Source: Chlorobaculum tepidum TLS
GTDB lineage: Bacteria > Bacteroidota > Chlorobiia > Chlorobiales > Chlorobiaceae
DNA length: 64,000 nt
Reading direction: 5' to 3'
Assembly: GCF_000006985.1 (NCBI RefSeq)
Contig: NC_002932.3
Span: 1,475,109 to 1,539,108, forward strand
A program made the position numbers and the translations under genes. The notes under the pieces are model-generated. The model was not told where the DNA came from and made no database searches. It was given only the letters and a program-made list of their open reading frames with translations. This document shows, in pieces, positions 1 to 8,742 of the stretch. The stretch's first letter is position 1; each line of letters opens with the position of its first letter.

Positions 1-404
1 TCGCGCTCCACGACGAGCGAGTGGTAGCGGGTCGCCGTAAAGGGATTGGGAAGGCCGCGGAACACCCCTTTGCCGTCGTGATAAATCTGCGAGGTCTTGC
101 CGTGCATGATCTGCCCGGCGCGAACGACCTTGCCGCCGAGCGCTTCGCCGATGGCCTGATGGCCGAGGCAGACGCCGAAGAGCGGAATGTTGCCCTTGAC
201 GACGTTGATGAGCGGAATGGAGATTCCGGCATCCGCAGGCGTACCCGGCCCCGGAGAGATGACGATCTTCTCCGGCTCAAGCGCCAGCGCCTGCTCGACG
301 GTCAGTTCGTCGTTCCGGTACACCGCGACCTCAGCCCCAAGTTCGCCGATGTACTGGACAAGGTTGTACGTAAACGAGTCGTAATTGTCTATAACAAGAA
401 TCAT
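1..404 (-). CDS. trpG: Anthranilate synthase glutamine amidotransferase subunit, partial (3' end outside window)
   Basis: Class I glutamine amidotransferase that supplies ammonia to TrpE for anthranilate synthesis (or to PabB for p-aminobenzoate). The reading frame starts at ATG 404 with [14 protein letters not shown], the typical TrpG/PabA opening. It continues with an oxyanion-region PGPGTP and the nucleophile elbow GVCLGHQ, with the catalytic Cys at about residue 79. The window edge removes the C-terminal third, including the expected catalytic His-Glu pair. The 276 bp upstream, to the end of the next gene, hold no recognisable gene and probably include its promoter. trpD lies about 40 kb away, so the trp genes are not one operon here. 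TrpG versus PabA cannot be settled from this fragment. Confidence 0.9.
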   Translation of the reverse strand, partial: MILVIDNYDSFTYNLVQYIGELGAEVAVYRNDELTVEQALALEPEKIVISPGPGTPADAGISIPLINVVKGNIPLFGVCLGHQAIGEALGGKVVRAGQIMHGKTSQIYHDGKGVFRGLPNPFTATRYHSLVVER

Positions 405-680
405 GAAAGCGCGTAAAACACTAATTTTCAAAGACTTAAAAGAATTTTTCCCAAAACCCGCTGCATCGATATTCGTCGGCTCCGCTGGCAGACTTCAAGG
501 CATAATATAGCGAGCGCCGTTTAAGCTCGAAACTCAAATATGTTGTTGTGATGAAGGTTAGGGGGCTAAGACAGATAAGTGTTGGGGGCTACGGATTGAC
601 TAAGGGGAAACTTGAGATAATTTAATCGAAATAAGGCAAAAAATGCCAGCAAGAGTTATAAGATGGAAGCAAAGTTACTC

Positions 681-1910
681 CTACTCCCCCGCCACCGCTC
701 TGAACATCGCCTCATACGCGGCACTCATCTCAACCTTGCGGCGCGCCATCACCTTTCTCGCAGTCTCGACGGCTTTGTCGGCTTCGTACCGTGCCGTGCC
801 GGGATTGCCGTCGCCCCAGCTAAATGAGGGGACGTATTTCGCGGGCATTCCGTTGCCGAAGATGTTCGACGAGATGCCGACCACCGTGCCGGTGTTGAAG
901 CGGGTGCCGATGGAGCATTTCGAGTGCTCGCCCATCAAGAGGCCGAGAAACTGCTGGCCGGTGGCCATTTTCCCGTGCGCGGTCTCGATGCTCACCGGGC
1001 TGTAGTTGTTCTTGAGGTCGGAGGTGTCGGTGCCCGCGCCAAGGTTGCACCAACTCGAAATGTAGGAGTGGCCGAGGAAACCGTCGTGCTGCTTGTTCGA
1101 AAACGGCTCCATGATCGAATCCTCGATCTCGCCGCCCGCCTTCGCGCCGCCGCCGATGCAGACGTTGCTGTAAATCCGCGCGCCGCTCTTCACCCTCGCA
1201 CCCGGCGCAATGTACACGTTCTCCATCAGCAGCGCCACCGGCTCTACCACCGCACCCGCGCCGATATAGATAAAGCCGTCGCTTGCATCGAGCACCGCGC
1301 CAGCCTTGACCTCCGCGCCTTTCTCGACGGTGATCGCGGACGGATTGACCAGAATCGCCGACGGGTGCACCTCGCCCTCGATCCGCCCGAGCGCCAGAGC
1401 CGCGCCGTCCTCGCGCATCATCGCCGGATGCATCGCCACGGGATCCCAGAGATTCTCGATCAAACGGAACCCGGAAACTTCGACGCACGAGAACGCACCG
1501 GCCAGCACCATGCCATCGATGGTATCCGGAAACACCGTTTCCAAAACATGAAGCGGCTCCGCCGTGGTGCGGCAAAACAAAAGATTGCCGTTCTGAATGA
1601 GCGCCTCGCCCGGCGCAATTTTGCGCGCGTCGATGAACTGCGTCACCGCCGCATCGCAGATGAGTCGCCCGTTGACGAGCAGCACCTCATCCTCCAGAAC
1701 ACGGTTGACCACCGAGCCGGGATTGGCCTCCGCGAACCACGGCGCGATATGGCGGCGCAAGTGCCAGGTCAACTTCTGCCGAGCGCCGAGGGCCTCGACG
1801 AAACGCTGACGGAGCGAAAAGCAACCGGTCACGAGATCGTACACCGGCTTCAGGTCGGCGAGCGGCGAGAAGCGGAGCGTTTTTTCGTCTTCAACAATGA
1901 TGACCTGCAT
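681..1910 (-). CDS. GlmU-like putative sugar nucleotidyltransferase with left-handed beta-helix
   Basis: Protein of 409 residues resembling the Bacteroidota/Chlorobiota GlmU-like family. The N-terminal third (MQVIIVEDEKTLRFSPLADLKP) is the NTP_transf_4-type domain of that family. Residues about 180-340 consist of hexapeptide-like repeats (for example VNPSAITVEKGAEVKAGAVL, then IGAGAVVEPVALL), predicting a left-handed beta-helix as in acetyl- and nucleotidyltransferases. It may act in sugar-nucleotide synthesis, but the classical GlmU pyrophosphorylase signature was not found, so the substrate is unknown. It starts at ATG 1910, 15 bp downstream of the lipid kinase stop, and probably shares its transcript. 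Confidence 0.75.
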   Translation of the reverse strand: MQVIIVEDEKTLRFSPLADLKPVYDLVTGCFSLRQRFVEALGARQKLTWHLRRHIAPWFAEANPGSVVNRVLEDEVLLVNGRLICDAAVTQFIDARKIAPGEALIQNGNLLFCRTTAEPLHVLETVFPDTIDGMVLAGAFSCVEVSGFRLIENLWDPVAMHPAMMREDGAALALGRIEGEVHPSAILVNPSAITVEKGAEVKAGAVLDASDGFIYIGAGAVVEPVALLMENVYIAPGARVKSGARIYSNVCIGGGAKAGGEIEDSIMEPFSNKQHDGFLGHSYISSWCNLGAGTDTSDLKNNYSPVSIETAHGKMATGQQFLGLLMGEHSKCSIGTRFNTGTVVGISSNIFGNGMPAKYVPSFSWGDGNPGTARYEADKAVETARKVMARRKVEMSAAYEAMFRAVAGE

Positions 1911-1925
1911 GGGAATCGATTTTCG

Positions 1926-2834
1926 TTATGGCTCGTAAAGCATCTCGACCGCGAGCGGCTCGGCGGTGATGGCGATTGCGCCGCCAACCTTCTCGATCAC
2001 CTCGCCATCCATGTGCATGGCCTCGCTTACGGAGAGGAACACCTCGACCGACCTGGCCTTGCAGTAGATGACGTTTGGATCGTGAATCTGGCTACCCTTC
2101 AGATATTTGAGCACATATCCAGGCACGCGCCATTTCGAAACGGCTTTCAGAATACACACGTCGAGCAGCCCGTCGAACGGATCGGCCTCCGGCGCAATGC
2201 GGAACTTGCCGCCCTCGACCCTGCCGTTGGAAACCGAAAAGGCGAACACCGGCTCGTCGAGCTCAATCTTCCCCTCTACGGTATCAAGCGTAATATGCAT
2301 TTTTACTGCACTATAACCCAAAAGCACGCTCACCAGTGCCCAAGCGTACGACAGCTCGCCGCGCAGCCACTTCACCGACTTGACCGTGCTGGCGATCCGC
2401 CCGGTGAAGCCGATGCCGATGGAGTTGACGAAGTAGCGCGACTCTCCCCCGCCAAACTCGACCTTGCCGAGATCGACCTTGCGGCTCGTGGCTCCGGCAA
2501 AACCGCGGATGCGCACCTCGTGCTCTTTTGCCGAGGGGTTGAAGGTCTTGAGAAAGTCGTTGGCCGATCCCACGGGAAGAACACCGACCTTCACCGGCTG
2601 GCCCGCTACAGCGTTGACCACCTCGTTGAGCGTGCCGTCGCCACCGCAGGCGATGAGCGTCGAGCCCTCCCCGGCGGCGGCGCGGGCGATCTCGGCGGCA
2701 TGCCCAGCAAAGCGGGTCGTTTCGAGCGAAGCCACCTCGAAGTGTGCGAGCGAGCGCTCGATGAGCGCGGTCTTGTCGGCGGCGCGCCCCTTGTCGGCAG
2801 CAGGGTTGAAAATGAAGGTAAAGCTATCGCCCAT
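1926..2834 (-). CDS. Diacylglycerol/lipid kinase family protein (YegS/BmrU type)
   Basis: About 302 residues of the DAGK catalytic family, which phosphorylates diacylglycerol or related lipids at the inner membrane. The N-terminus has FIFNPAADKG followed by the nucleotide-binding signature ACGGDGTLNEVVNAV and the PVGSANDFLKTF motif; these three motifs define the family. The C-terminal half is the beta-sandwich domain (KVDLGKVEFGGGESRYFVNS, later FSVSNGRVEGGKFRIAPEAD). An upstream in-frame ATG at 3008 exists, but homology begins at ATG 2834, which overlaps the phosphatase gene end by 11 bp, so I use 2834. The overlap suggests translational coupling. The physiological substrate cannot be read from sequence. 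Confidence 0.85.
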   Translation of the reverse strand: MGDSFTFIFNPAADKGRAADKTALIERSLAHFEVASLETTRFAGHAAEIARAAAGEGSTLIACGGDGTLNEVVNAVAGQPVKVGVLPVGSANDFLKTFNPSAKEHEVRIRGFAGATSRKVDLGKVEFGGGESRYFVNSIGIGFTGRIASTVKSVKWLRGELSYAWALVSVLLGYSAVKMHITLDTVEGKIELDEPVFAFSVSNGRVEGGKFRIAPEADPFDGLLDVCILKAVSKWRVPGYVLKYLKGSQIHDPNVIYCKARSVEVFLSVSEAMHMDGEVIEKVGGAIAITAEPLAVEMLYEP

Positions 2835-3360
2835 CGCCCGTCCCACTGTGTTGCAAAAACACCCCTGCCTCTCTGTCGACGATGGGCAGTTCATATGCCT
2901 CCCGCAAGGCTGACAAAATTCCCGTAGCACTGTGCAGCAGTCGCTCCATGGTCCGCTCGAAGCCCTCTTCGCTGCCGTAATAAGGGTCTTCGATTTCCAC
3001 GCCCGCATCAGACAAAGCGAAATCGGTCATCATGTGTACTGTCACCGGCAGACCGTCAAGCGCGTCGAGCACGTCACGATGATTTTCTGCATCCATAACG
3101 AAAATCCGGTCAAAGCTTCCGAGATCGAGGTCGTGAATACAACGCGCACGGATCGAAGAGATATCGATACCGTAACGCTCCGCCGCCCGAACAGCGCGGT
3201 GGTCAGGTGAAGAGCCCGACTGGTAGCACACCGTTCCGGCAGATTCGACTTCAAAAAAACCACCGGCCCCGAGCAGCGATGCGACGTGTCCGAAAGCGCC
3301 CTCTGCCATCGGAGAACGGCAGATATTTTCGTAACAGACAAAAAGTATTCTTACCGGCAT
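2824..3360 (-). CDS. Low-molecular-weight protein-tyrosine phosphatase family protein
   Basis: Protein of 178 residues opening with MPVRILFVCYENICRSPMAE. The P-loop CX5R (Cys9 to Arg15, then Ser16) is intact, and the general-acid motif EDPYYGS lies near residue 122, so an active cysteine phosphatase is expected. It may act on phosphotyrosine or small phosphoesters. The C-terminus is somewhat longer than the usual 150-160 residues. It is first in a minus-strand group with the lipid kinase (11 bp overlap) and the GlmU-like gene, suggesting an envelope or signalling role, which is inferred from context only. Arsenate reductase is a possible alternative within the fold, but there is no ars context. 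Confidence 0.85.
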   Translation of the reverse strand: MPVRILFVCYENICRSPMAEGAFGHVASLLGAGGFFEVESAGTVCYQSGSSPDHRAVRAAERYGIDISSIRARCIHDLDLGSFDRIFVMDAENHRDVLDALDGLPVTVHMMTDFALSDAGVEIEDPYYGSEEGFERTMERLLHSATGILSALREAYELPIVDREAGVFLQHSGTGDGR

Positions 3361-3527
3361 GGCTTAAAATTTGATTGAAACAGGACGGCAAACCCATGCA
3401 AAATTGAGGTTATAACGTAACATATTATCACGTAAACAGTTTTTTAAGACCATACAATATCGGATATTTAAGTAGTTTGCATGGTATCCTGTAATTTTCA
3501 TCTCCTCAATTCCTAAAGTCCCTCACC

Positions 3528-4748
3528 ATGACCCAATGCCCAGTTTCAGGACTTTCGGTTACCGAAAAAGAACATTGGAGCTTCGAAAATCGCCAGGGCA
3601 ACTATACCAGAAAATACAGCCTGATCGGCAATGATATCATTCATGTGCAGGAACTGGCCAGCCAGGGTATCATTCCGGATCATCTGTATTCCGCCGATTT
3701 CACATCACTGATTGGCGAGGAAAACCTCACCGGCAAGCCGGTGTTTATTATGATCGATTGTGAGCCCATCATCGACCTCAAATTCTCATACAAAAGAGAG
3801 TTCACGAACCTGGTCACCGCCCAGGAGTCCGACCTCCGGCTTATTGTGCTTTATAATATCAAGCCATCCGTCAGGCTTCAGCTTGAAATGTTGCAAAGCC
3901 TGGCAACAGAGAAGCTGCCGGTCATGCTCCGCGAATCATACAAAGAGGCGGTAACCTCGATTCTCGATTTCAAATCAGGCAATGTTTCCAGTACCAAACC
4001 CGATGACGGGTCAGACAAGGCTTTTAGAAATGCGTTCCTTGCCGAAGTGTCGAGAATACTCATGCTCAGGCAGTTCAGCCAGCTGGAAATATTCCCTCCT
4101 GAAAATCATGCATCATATCCCTATTTTGAAATTCTCGACATAATGCGCCGCGACCTGCAAGCTCTGGAAGAGGAGCATCAGCAGAGCATCGAAAGGATAG
4201 AACAAGAATGCCGGGTACTTCTTGCCAGCAAGAATTCGTTGCTCGACGAGCAGATCGAGGTATGCAAAAGGAGCGAGCAGCGGTTCAAGGCAGAGGAGTC
4301 TGCACTGCTTTCCAGAATTGCCGCACTGGAGATCGAAGCCACCAGAATTTCAACGGCAAATGCCGAAAAAAACGCGGCTCTGCGCACGTTGTGCGAAATG
4401 ATCGAGAAGATCAACATCGATCCGGCAACCATGGAGAAGATTTCAGCCCAATGCGCCACGCTCTTCGAAACCAGCGACCAGGCCGCGATGATCAATACCG
4501 AACTTACTGAAACCGACTCCGTCTTCCTCTCCAAACTCCAGAAAAAGCACCCGAATCTCAATCAGAGAGAGCTCAGAATCAGCCTGATGATCAAGCTGGA
4601 CTATCACTCACGCGACATCGCCAGGTCGCTCGGCCTGTCGACCAGGGGCATCGAAAGCATCCGGTACCGGCTGCACAAGAAAATCGGTCTCGACAAACAC
4701 AACTCCCTCAAGACCTATCTTACGAACCTGGCCACCGAATCGCTCTGA
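3528..4748 (+). CDS. Putative transcriptional regulator, coiled coil plus LuxR-like HTH (tandem paralogue 1)
   Basis: Protein of 406 residues of unknown ligand. It starts MTQCPVSGLSVTEKEHW, a Cys-Pro containing opening shared with its neighbour. Residues about 20-165 form an alpha/beta region with strands such as KPVFIMIDCEP and LRLIVLYNI. Residues about 205-300 are a heptad-rich coiled coil. Residues about 340-400 are a LuxR/GerE-like helix-turn-helix (NLNQRELRISLMIKL, then IARSLGLSTRGIESIRYRL). The layout suggests a dimeric DNA-binding protein with an N-terminal sensor; the sensed signal is not visible. It stands alone with about 165 bp upstream. No clear Shine-Dalgarno precedes ATG 3528. 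Confidence 0.7.
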   Translation: MTQCPVSGLSVTEKEHWSFENRQGNYTRKYSLIGNDIIHVQELASQGIIPDHLYSADFTSLIGEENLTGKPVFIMIDCEPIIDLKFSYKREFTNLVTAQESDLRLIVLYNIKPSVRLQLEMLQSLATEKLPVMLRESYKEAVTSILDFKSGNVSSTKPDDGSDKAFRNAFLAEVSRILMLRQFSQLEIFPPENHASYPYFEILDIMRRDLQALEEEHQQSIERIEQECRVLLASKNSLLDEQIEVCKRSEQRFKAEESALLSRIAALEIEATRISTANAEKNAALRTLCEMIEKINIDPATMEKISAQCATLFETSDQAAMINTELTETDSVFLSKLQKKHPNLNQRELRISLMIKLDYHSRDIARSLGLSTRGIESIRYRLHKKIGLDKHNSLKTYLTNLATESL

Positions 4749-4766
4749 GTCGCCAAGTGAAGCGCT

Positions 4767-4811
4767 GCATTCATGCATTTCCCGTTACCAAGCCGAAACA
4801 TGCATGAATGC
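4767..4811. repeat. Perfect 11-bp inverted repeat between the two paralogous regulators
   Basis: GCATTCATGCA at 4767-4777 is exactly mirrored by TGCATGAATGC at 4801-4811 with a 23-nt loop, starting 19 bp after the upstream regulator stops. No T-tract follows, so it is a weak terminator candidate. It could be an operator, since it sits in the 295-bp gap upstream of the second regulator. Confidence 0.5.
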
Positions 4812-5043
4812 TGGCGAATGCTCACGGCAAAAAAAGTATCCCCTCCTCAGAACCCTGTCAGAACGATACGTTAAACACGATATCGATTCAACAAAAAAAC
4901 TCGCCATGCATATTACTTGACCCTCCGTAATTATTGGGAATAATGGGAGAAAAAGTCGTATAATATGTGTAACACCTGCATCATAACCGTATGATTATAC
5001 TTCATGACAGGTGCCTTTAATAACGTAATAGTTGATAGCACCC

Positions 5044-6270
5044 ATGCAAACCTGCCCAGTTTCCAATCTTCCGGTTACCTCAAAACACAACTGGAAATCA
5101 ATCCCGGCCGGCGCCGATTATGTCAAACGCCTTGAGCTTATCGGTGACAACATTTTTCACCACTATGTCGAGTCGGATCATCCGGTAACGCTGAACTCCA
5201 TGAGCACCGAACTGGTTCACGATGTGCTCGAAGAGAGTGGAATCAAGGACTCACCGCTCTACCTCCTGTGGGACATGAACAACATCAGTAACATATCATT
5301 CCAGTACAAGCAGGGCATTAACGACATCGTCTACCGCTCGGGTCTCGATTTTGCCGTAGTCGTTTTTTACAACATCGACGAGTCGTGCAGAATCATCATC
5401 GAAACCTTCGCTGCAATGGCGCCCAACACGATGACCGTGCTGCTCAGGGAAGACTATCGCGATGCGATGACCACCCTCCTGGAGTACCGGTCAGGCAAAG
5501 CTCCCGAGAAGCTGGAGGATCAGGATGTCGATGAGGAAATCTCGATGAAAAATGAATTTCTCGCGACTATCGCCAGAATGTCGTGGCTCAACATGCTCAA
5601 CCAGAAAATATTCCTTCCACCCACCGATAGTCCCTTCTACCCCTACTTCAAGGCTATCGATCACATGCAAGAGGATCTGAAAGCTAAAGAAGAACTCCAT
5701 GAAAAGGAGATGCGCCAGCTCAAGGCAGAAAACGAGCAAAAGCTGAGTCAGAAAATCATCCAGCTCAATGCCCAGATCGAGCTTGGCAAAAAGGAGATCC
5801 AGCGATTCGAGCAGGAAAAAAATGCCCTGAAATCCAGAATCGCCGCTCAGGAGATGGAGCTGACAAGAATTTCCACTGCTATCGGCGAAAAGACCTCCTC
5901 CCTGCACCTGATCTGCGACCAGATCAAGAGTCTCAACATCGAATCGGCGGCCAAGCAGAAAATTCTCGAGCAGTGCCACAGTATGATCGAGACCGAACTG
6001 AACGAAAAACGCCTCAAAACCGAGCTCACCGCCGGCGACTCGGCGTTCCTCTCCAAGCTTCAGAAAAAGCACCCAAACCTCAACCAGCGTGAACTCAGGG
6101 TAAGCCTGATGGTCAAGCTCAACTACGACACGCGGGAGATCGCGCGCTCAATCGGCATTTCGACGAGAGGCATGGAGAGCATCCGCTACCGGATGCACCG
6201 AAAACTCGGTCTGGACAAGCACAAGTCGATCAAGACCTACCTGTCAGAACTCGCATCGGAAGTGAGCTGA
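5044..6270 (+). CDS. Putative transcriptional regulator, coiled coil plus LuxR-like HTH (tandem paralogue 2)
   Basis: About 408 residues, clearly paralogous to the gene just upstream. The opening MQTCPVSNLPVTSKHNW keeps the Cys-Pro-Val-Ser motif. An alpha/beta domain (VVVFYNIDESCR) follows, then a long coiled coil (about 205-300). The C-terminal HTH is nearly identical to that of the first copy: AFLSKLQKKHPNLNQRELR, IARSIGISTRGMESIRYRM. I chose ATG 5044 over the in-frame TTG at 5032 because it aligns with the paralogue's N-terminus. Divergence is concentrated in the N-terminal domain and coiled coil, consistent with different inputs but similar DNA targets (inference). A terminator follows at 6300. 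Confidence 0.7.
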   Translation: MQTCPVSNLPVTSKHNWKSIPAGADYVKRLELIGDNIFHHYVESDHPVTLNSMSTELVHDVLEESGIKDSPLYLLWDMNNISNISFQYKQGINDIVYRSGLDFAVVVFYNIDESCRIIIETFAAMAPNTMTVLLREDYRDAMTTLLEYRSGKAPEKLEDQDVDEEISMKNEFLATIARMSWLNMLNQKIFLPPTDSPFYPYFKAIDHMQEDLKAKEELHEKEMRQLKAENEQKLSQKIIQLNAQIELGKKEIQRFEQEKNALKSRIAAQEMELTRISTAIGEKTSSLHLICDQIKSLNIESAAKQKILEQCHSMIETELNEKRLKTELTAGDSAFLSKLQKKHPNLNQRELRVSLMVKLNYDTREIARSIGISTRGMESIRYRMHRKLGLDKHKSIKTYLSELASEVS

Positions 6271-6299
6271 CACCTGACAGACACCATACGAATCGAACC

Positions 6300-6332
6300 A
6301 CCGGGGTGCAATGAACACCCCGGTTTGCTTTT
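6300..6332 (+). terminator. Rho-independent terminator after the second regulator
   Basis: ACCGGGGTG at 6300-6308 pairs perfectly with CACCCCGGT at 6316-6324 (7-nt loop), followed by TTGCTTTT. It lies 30 bp after the regulator stop. Confidence 0.8.
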
Positions 6333-6362
6333 ACGCCATCCCACCCCAATACAATACTACGG

Positions 6363-7298
6363 CTATCGGCACGCATAACAGTAACGGCAACCATGCTGGC
6401 AAGTGCCATACACGCCGATATCCTTGCTCACGATGCAGCCGCAGGCTTTGCGCTGCCCTTGATGCTTCAGCGCAACGCTGACTGGCGCATCACCCGGAAA
6501 AAGGGTGCTGCCGCCAAGAAATTCCATCAGTTCAGCGTCGTCGCCAAAGCAGCTCGCCAGCACATGGCCATCGATACACCTACTTTTTGCAATCCCCGCC
6601 AGTTCGCTATCCTCTGCGCAGGCGGAGAGTTCGAGTCCCCAATCCTTGTTGCGCTCGACCAGCCGGGCGGCGAACTCGTCCATCTCCTCCGGCGCGAACT
6701 CGCGAGCGCCTGCGCCCATGCGTGACAGACGAAGACGCACCGCCCGGTAGCACTCAATGTCGGCAAAGCTGATGACGAGCTTGCGGGTCTGGCCGCCCAA
6801 CGCTTCGGCAAGACGCCCGATCCTCTCCAGCAGCATGTCGGCAGTGAGTCGACCGGTCAGCACGAGCGGATCGAAACGCCAAACGACGCGCTCGGGGCCG
6901 ATGTGCGAAGCAAGCCGCCGGAAGGTCTCGATCCGTTTGGCGAGCGGCAGCACGTACGGTTCGAGACCTTCCGCTTCGTAGTCGTTCAGGGTAAACTGGA
7001 AGGAGTAGTTGATGCCAATGGCATCGAGCTCGGAGAGGTGCGGTAGCAGCGGAGCGGGGTTCTTGCTCCAGAAAATCACAGCTCGCGTTTTACGGAACGA
7101 GACGTATTGCGTCTGCCGGGCGTTGAAGGGATTACACCACTGCACGTAACCGGCACGGAGCCGCGTCATAAACCATTCGGCGTGAAACGCCGGAATGTCT
7201 GTGGCACGGCTGGCCGAAACGATCACCGGAGCAATCGCCTCGACCATTTCGCCCGTCTCGATACGGATCGGCAGCTTCTTCCAACCCCGGAACGCCAT
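6363..7298 (-). CDS. DUF1848 family protein with C-terminal cysteine cluster
   Basis: Protein of 311 residues matching the DUF1848 family by its opening (PVIVSASRATDIPAFH), the central VQWCNPFNARQTQYVSF and FWSKNP motifs, and WRFDPLVLTGRL. The C-terminus ends with a cysteine cluster (KACGCIVSKDIGVYGTCQHGCRYCYA). This resembles a displaced radical-SAM-like CxxxCxxC iron-sulfur motif, so a metal cluster is plausible, but no reaction is known to me. It begins 6 bp after the aldehyde dehydrogenase stop, implying co-transcription. Its function cannot be inferred beyond that. Confidence 0.75.
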   Translation of the reverse strand: MAFRGWKKLPIRIETGEMVEAIAPVIVSASRATDIPAFHAEWFMTRLRAGYVQWCNPFNARQTQYVSFRKTRAVIFWSKNPAPLLPHLSELDAIGINYSFQFTLNDYEAEGLEPYVLPLAKRIETFRRLASHIGPERVVWRFDPLVLTGRLTADMLLERIGRLAEALGGQTRKLVISFADIECYRAVRLRLSRMGAGAREFAPEEMDEFAARLVERNKDWGLELSACAEDSELAGIAKSRCIDGHVLASCFGDDAELMEFLGGSTLFPGDAPVSVALKHQGQRKACGCIVSKDIGVYGTCQHGCRYCYACR

Positions 7299-7304
7299 TG
7301 CGAC

Positions 7305-8678
7305 TCAGGGCAGATAAAAAGTCTTGATGTTGACAAACTCGCGGATGCCGTGGTGCGACAGCTCGCGTCCATAGCCCGACTGTTTCACGCCACCGAACGG
7401 CAGGCGCGGGTCGGACTTGACCATCGTGTTGATAAAACAGCTCCCTGCTTCAAGACGCCGGGCGATGCCAAGCGCGCGCTCCACATCCTGCGAAAAGACC
7501 GCCGAGCCGAGGCCGAACTCGCTGTCGTTGGCGATGGCGACCGCCTCGTCGTCGTCGGCCACCTCGATGATCGTGGCCACCGGGCCGAAAATCTCCTCCG
7601 AGTAGGCGGGCATTCCCGGTTTGACGCCAGAGAGCACGGTCGGCGGATAGTACCAGCCCGGCGCGTTCGGCACGTGACCACCCCAGAGCAGCTCCGCGCC
7701 AGCCTCGACGCTGCGCTGCACCTGCGAATGCACGAGATCGCGAAGGTCCTCGCGTGCGATGGGGCCGACCTCCGTGCTCTTGGCGAAAGGATCGCCCATC
7801 ACCGCCGTCTGCATCCGCTGCACAATCTTTTTGGTGAACTCGCCGATAATCTCCTTGCGCACGATGAAGCGCTTGGCGGCAATACAGCTCTGGCCCGCGT
7901 TGAGGAGGCGTCCGGCGACGCACGCATCGACCGCCTGCGCAAGATCGGCATCTTCGAGCACGATATAGGGATCGCTGCCGCCCAGCTCCAGCACGCTGCG
8001 CTTTAGCGCCTTGCCCGCTTTGGCCGCTACAGCCTGCCCCGCACCGGTGCTGCCGGTCACGGAGACTGCCTTGATGACCGGATGGTCGATCATGAAACCG
8101 GTCAGCCGGTCAACCTCGTCGAGGTCGATGTGCACCGCGCGGTAAAGATGCTCCGGGAAGCCGGCATCGCGAAACAGCTTTTCGATGGCGATGGCGCAGC
8201 CGGTCACGTTCGGCGCGTGCTTGACCACGATGCCGTTGCCCGCCATGAGAATCGGCGCGGCGAAGCGCAGCACCTGCCAGTACGGAAAGTTCCACGGCAT
8301 CACGCCGAGAATCACGCCAAGCGGCTCGAAAGCCACAATACCCTTCGCGCCGTCGATCTCACTCTGTTCGGGCTGAAGAAACTCCTCGGCATGGTCGGCG
8401 AAGTAATCGCACACCCAGGCGCACTTGTTCACCTCGGCCACCGCCTGCGAGAACGGCTTGCCCATTTCAAGCGTGATGATCCGCCCGTGCTTCTCTGCCT
8501 GTTCACGGAGCAATTCCGCAAGCCGTTTCATGCAGGTGCGGCGCTCCCCAAAGCTGGTCGAGCGCCAGCGGCGGAAATCGGCGTCAGCCTGGCGGAGCAC
8601 TGAATCAATCTGCCCGGCAATCATCACCGGATATTCGGCGAGCTGCTCGCCAGTCGCTGGATTGATGGTAACGATCAT
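7305..8678 (-). CDS. Aldehyde dehydrogenase, succinate-semialdehyde dehydrogenase-like
   Basis: NAD(P)-dependent aldehyde dehydrogenase of about 457 residues. The usual motifs are present: PWNFPYWQVLRFAAP for cofactor-domain folding, VTGSTGAGQAVAAKAG for nucleotide binding, the glutamate general base in LELGGSDPYIVLEDAD, and the nucleophilic cysteine in NAGQSCIAAKRFIV. The closest subgroup by eye is the short succinate-semialdehyde dehydrogenase (GabD/Sad) type. I chose ATG 8678 (MIVTINPATGEQLAEYPV) because family similarity starts there; an in-frame start at 8732 would overlap the rsgA end region. It is followed at 6 bp by the DUF1848 gene. The true substrate is uncertain. Confidence 0.85.
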   Translation of the reverse strand: MIVTINPATGEQLAEYPVMIAGQIDSVLRQADADFRRWRSTSFGERRTCMKRLAELLREQAEKHGRIITLEMGKPFSQAVAEVNKCAWVCDYFADHAEEFLQPEQSEIDGAKGIVAFEPLGVILGVMPWNFPYWQVLRFAAPILMAGNGIVVKHAPNVTGCAIAIEKLFRDAGFPEHLYRAVHIDLDEVDRLTGFMIDHPVIKAVSVTGSTGAGQAVAAKAGKALKRSVLELGGSDPYIVLEDADLAQAVDACVAGRLLNAGQSCIAAKRFIVRKEIIGEFTKKIVQRMQTAVMGDPFAKSTEVGPIAREDLRDLVHSQVQRSVEAGAELLWGGHVPNAPGWYYPPTVLSGVKPGMPAYSEEIFGPVATIIEVADDDEAVAIANDSEFGLGSAVFSQDVERALGIARRLEAGSCFINTMVKSDPRLPFGGVKQSGYGRELSHHGIREFVNIKTFYLP

Positions 8679-8742
8679 ATCTCTGCGTTCTTTTTGATGT
8701 TCCAATAAAGGTTCTGATCTCAGTGCGGCCACCGCGCCAGAC

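Noticed and set aside
924-2927. Open frame of about 660 codons antisense to the GlmU-like and lipid kinase genes
   Set aside because: It spans two genes and their junction with no domain of its own; Arg/His-rich shadow translation.
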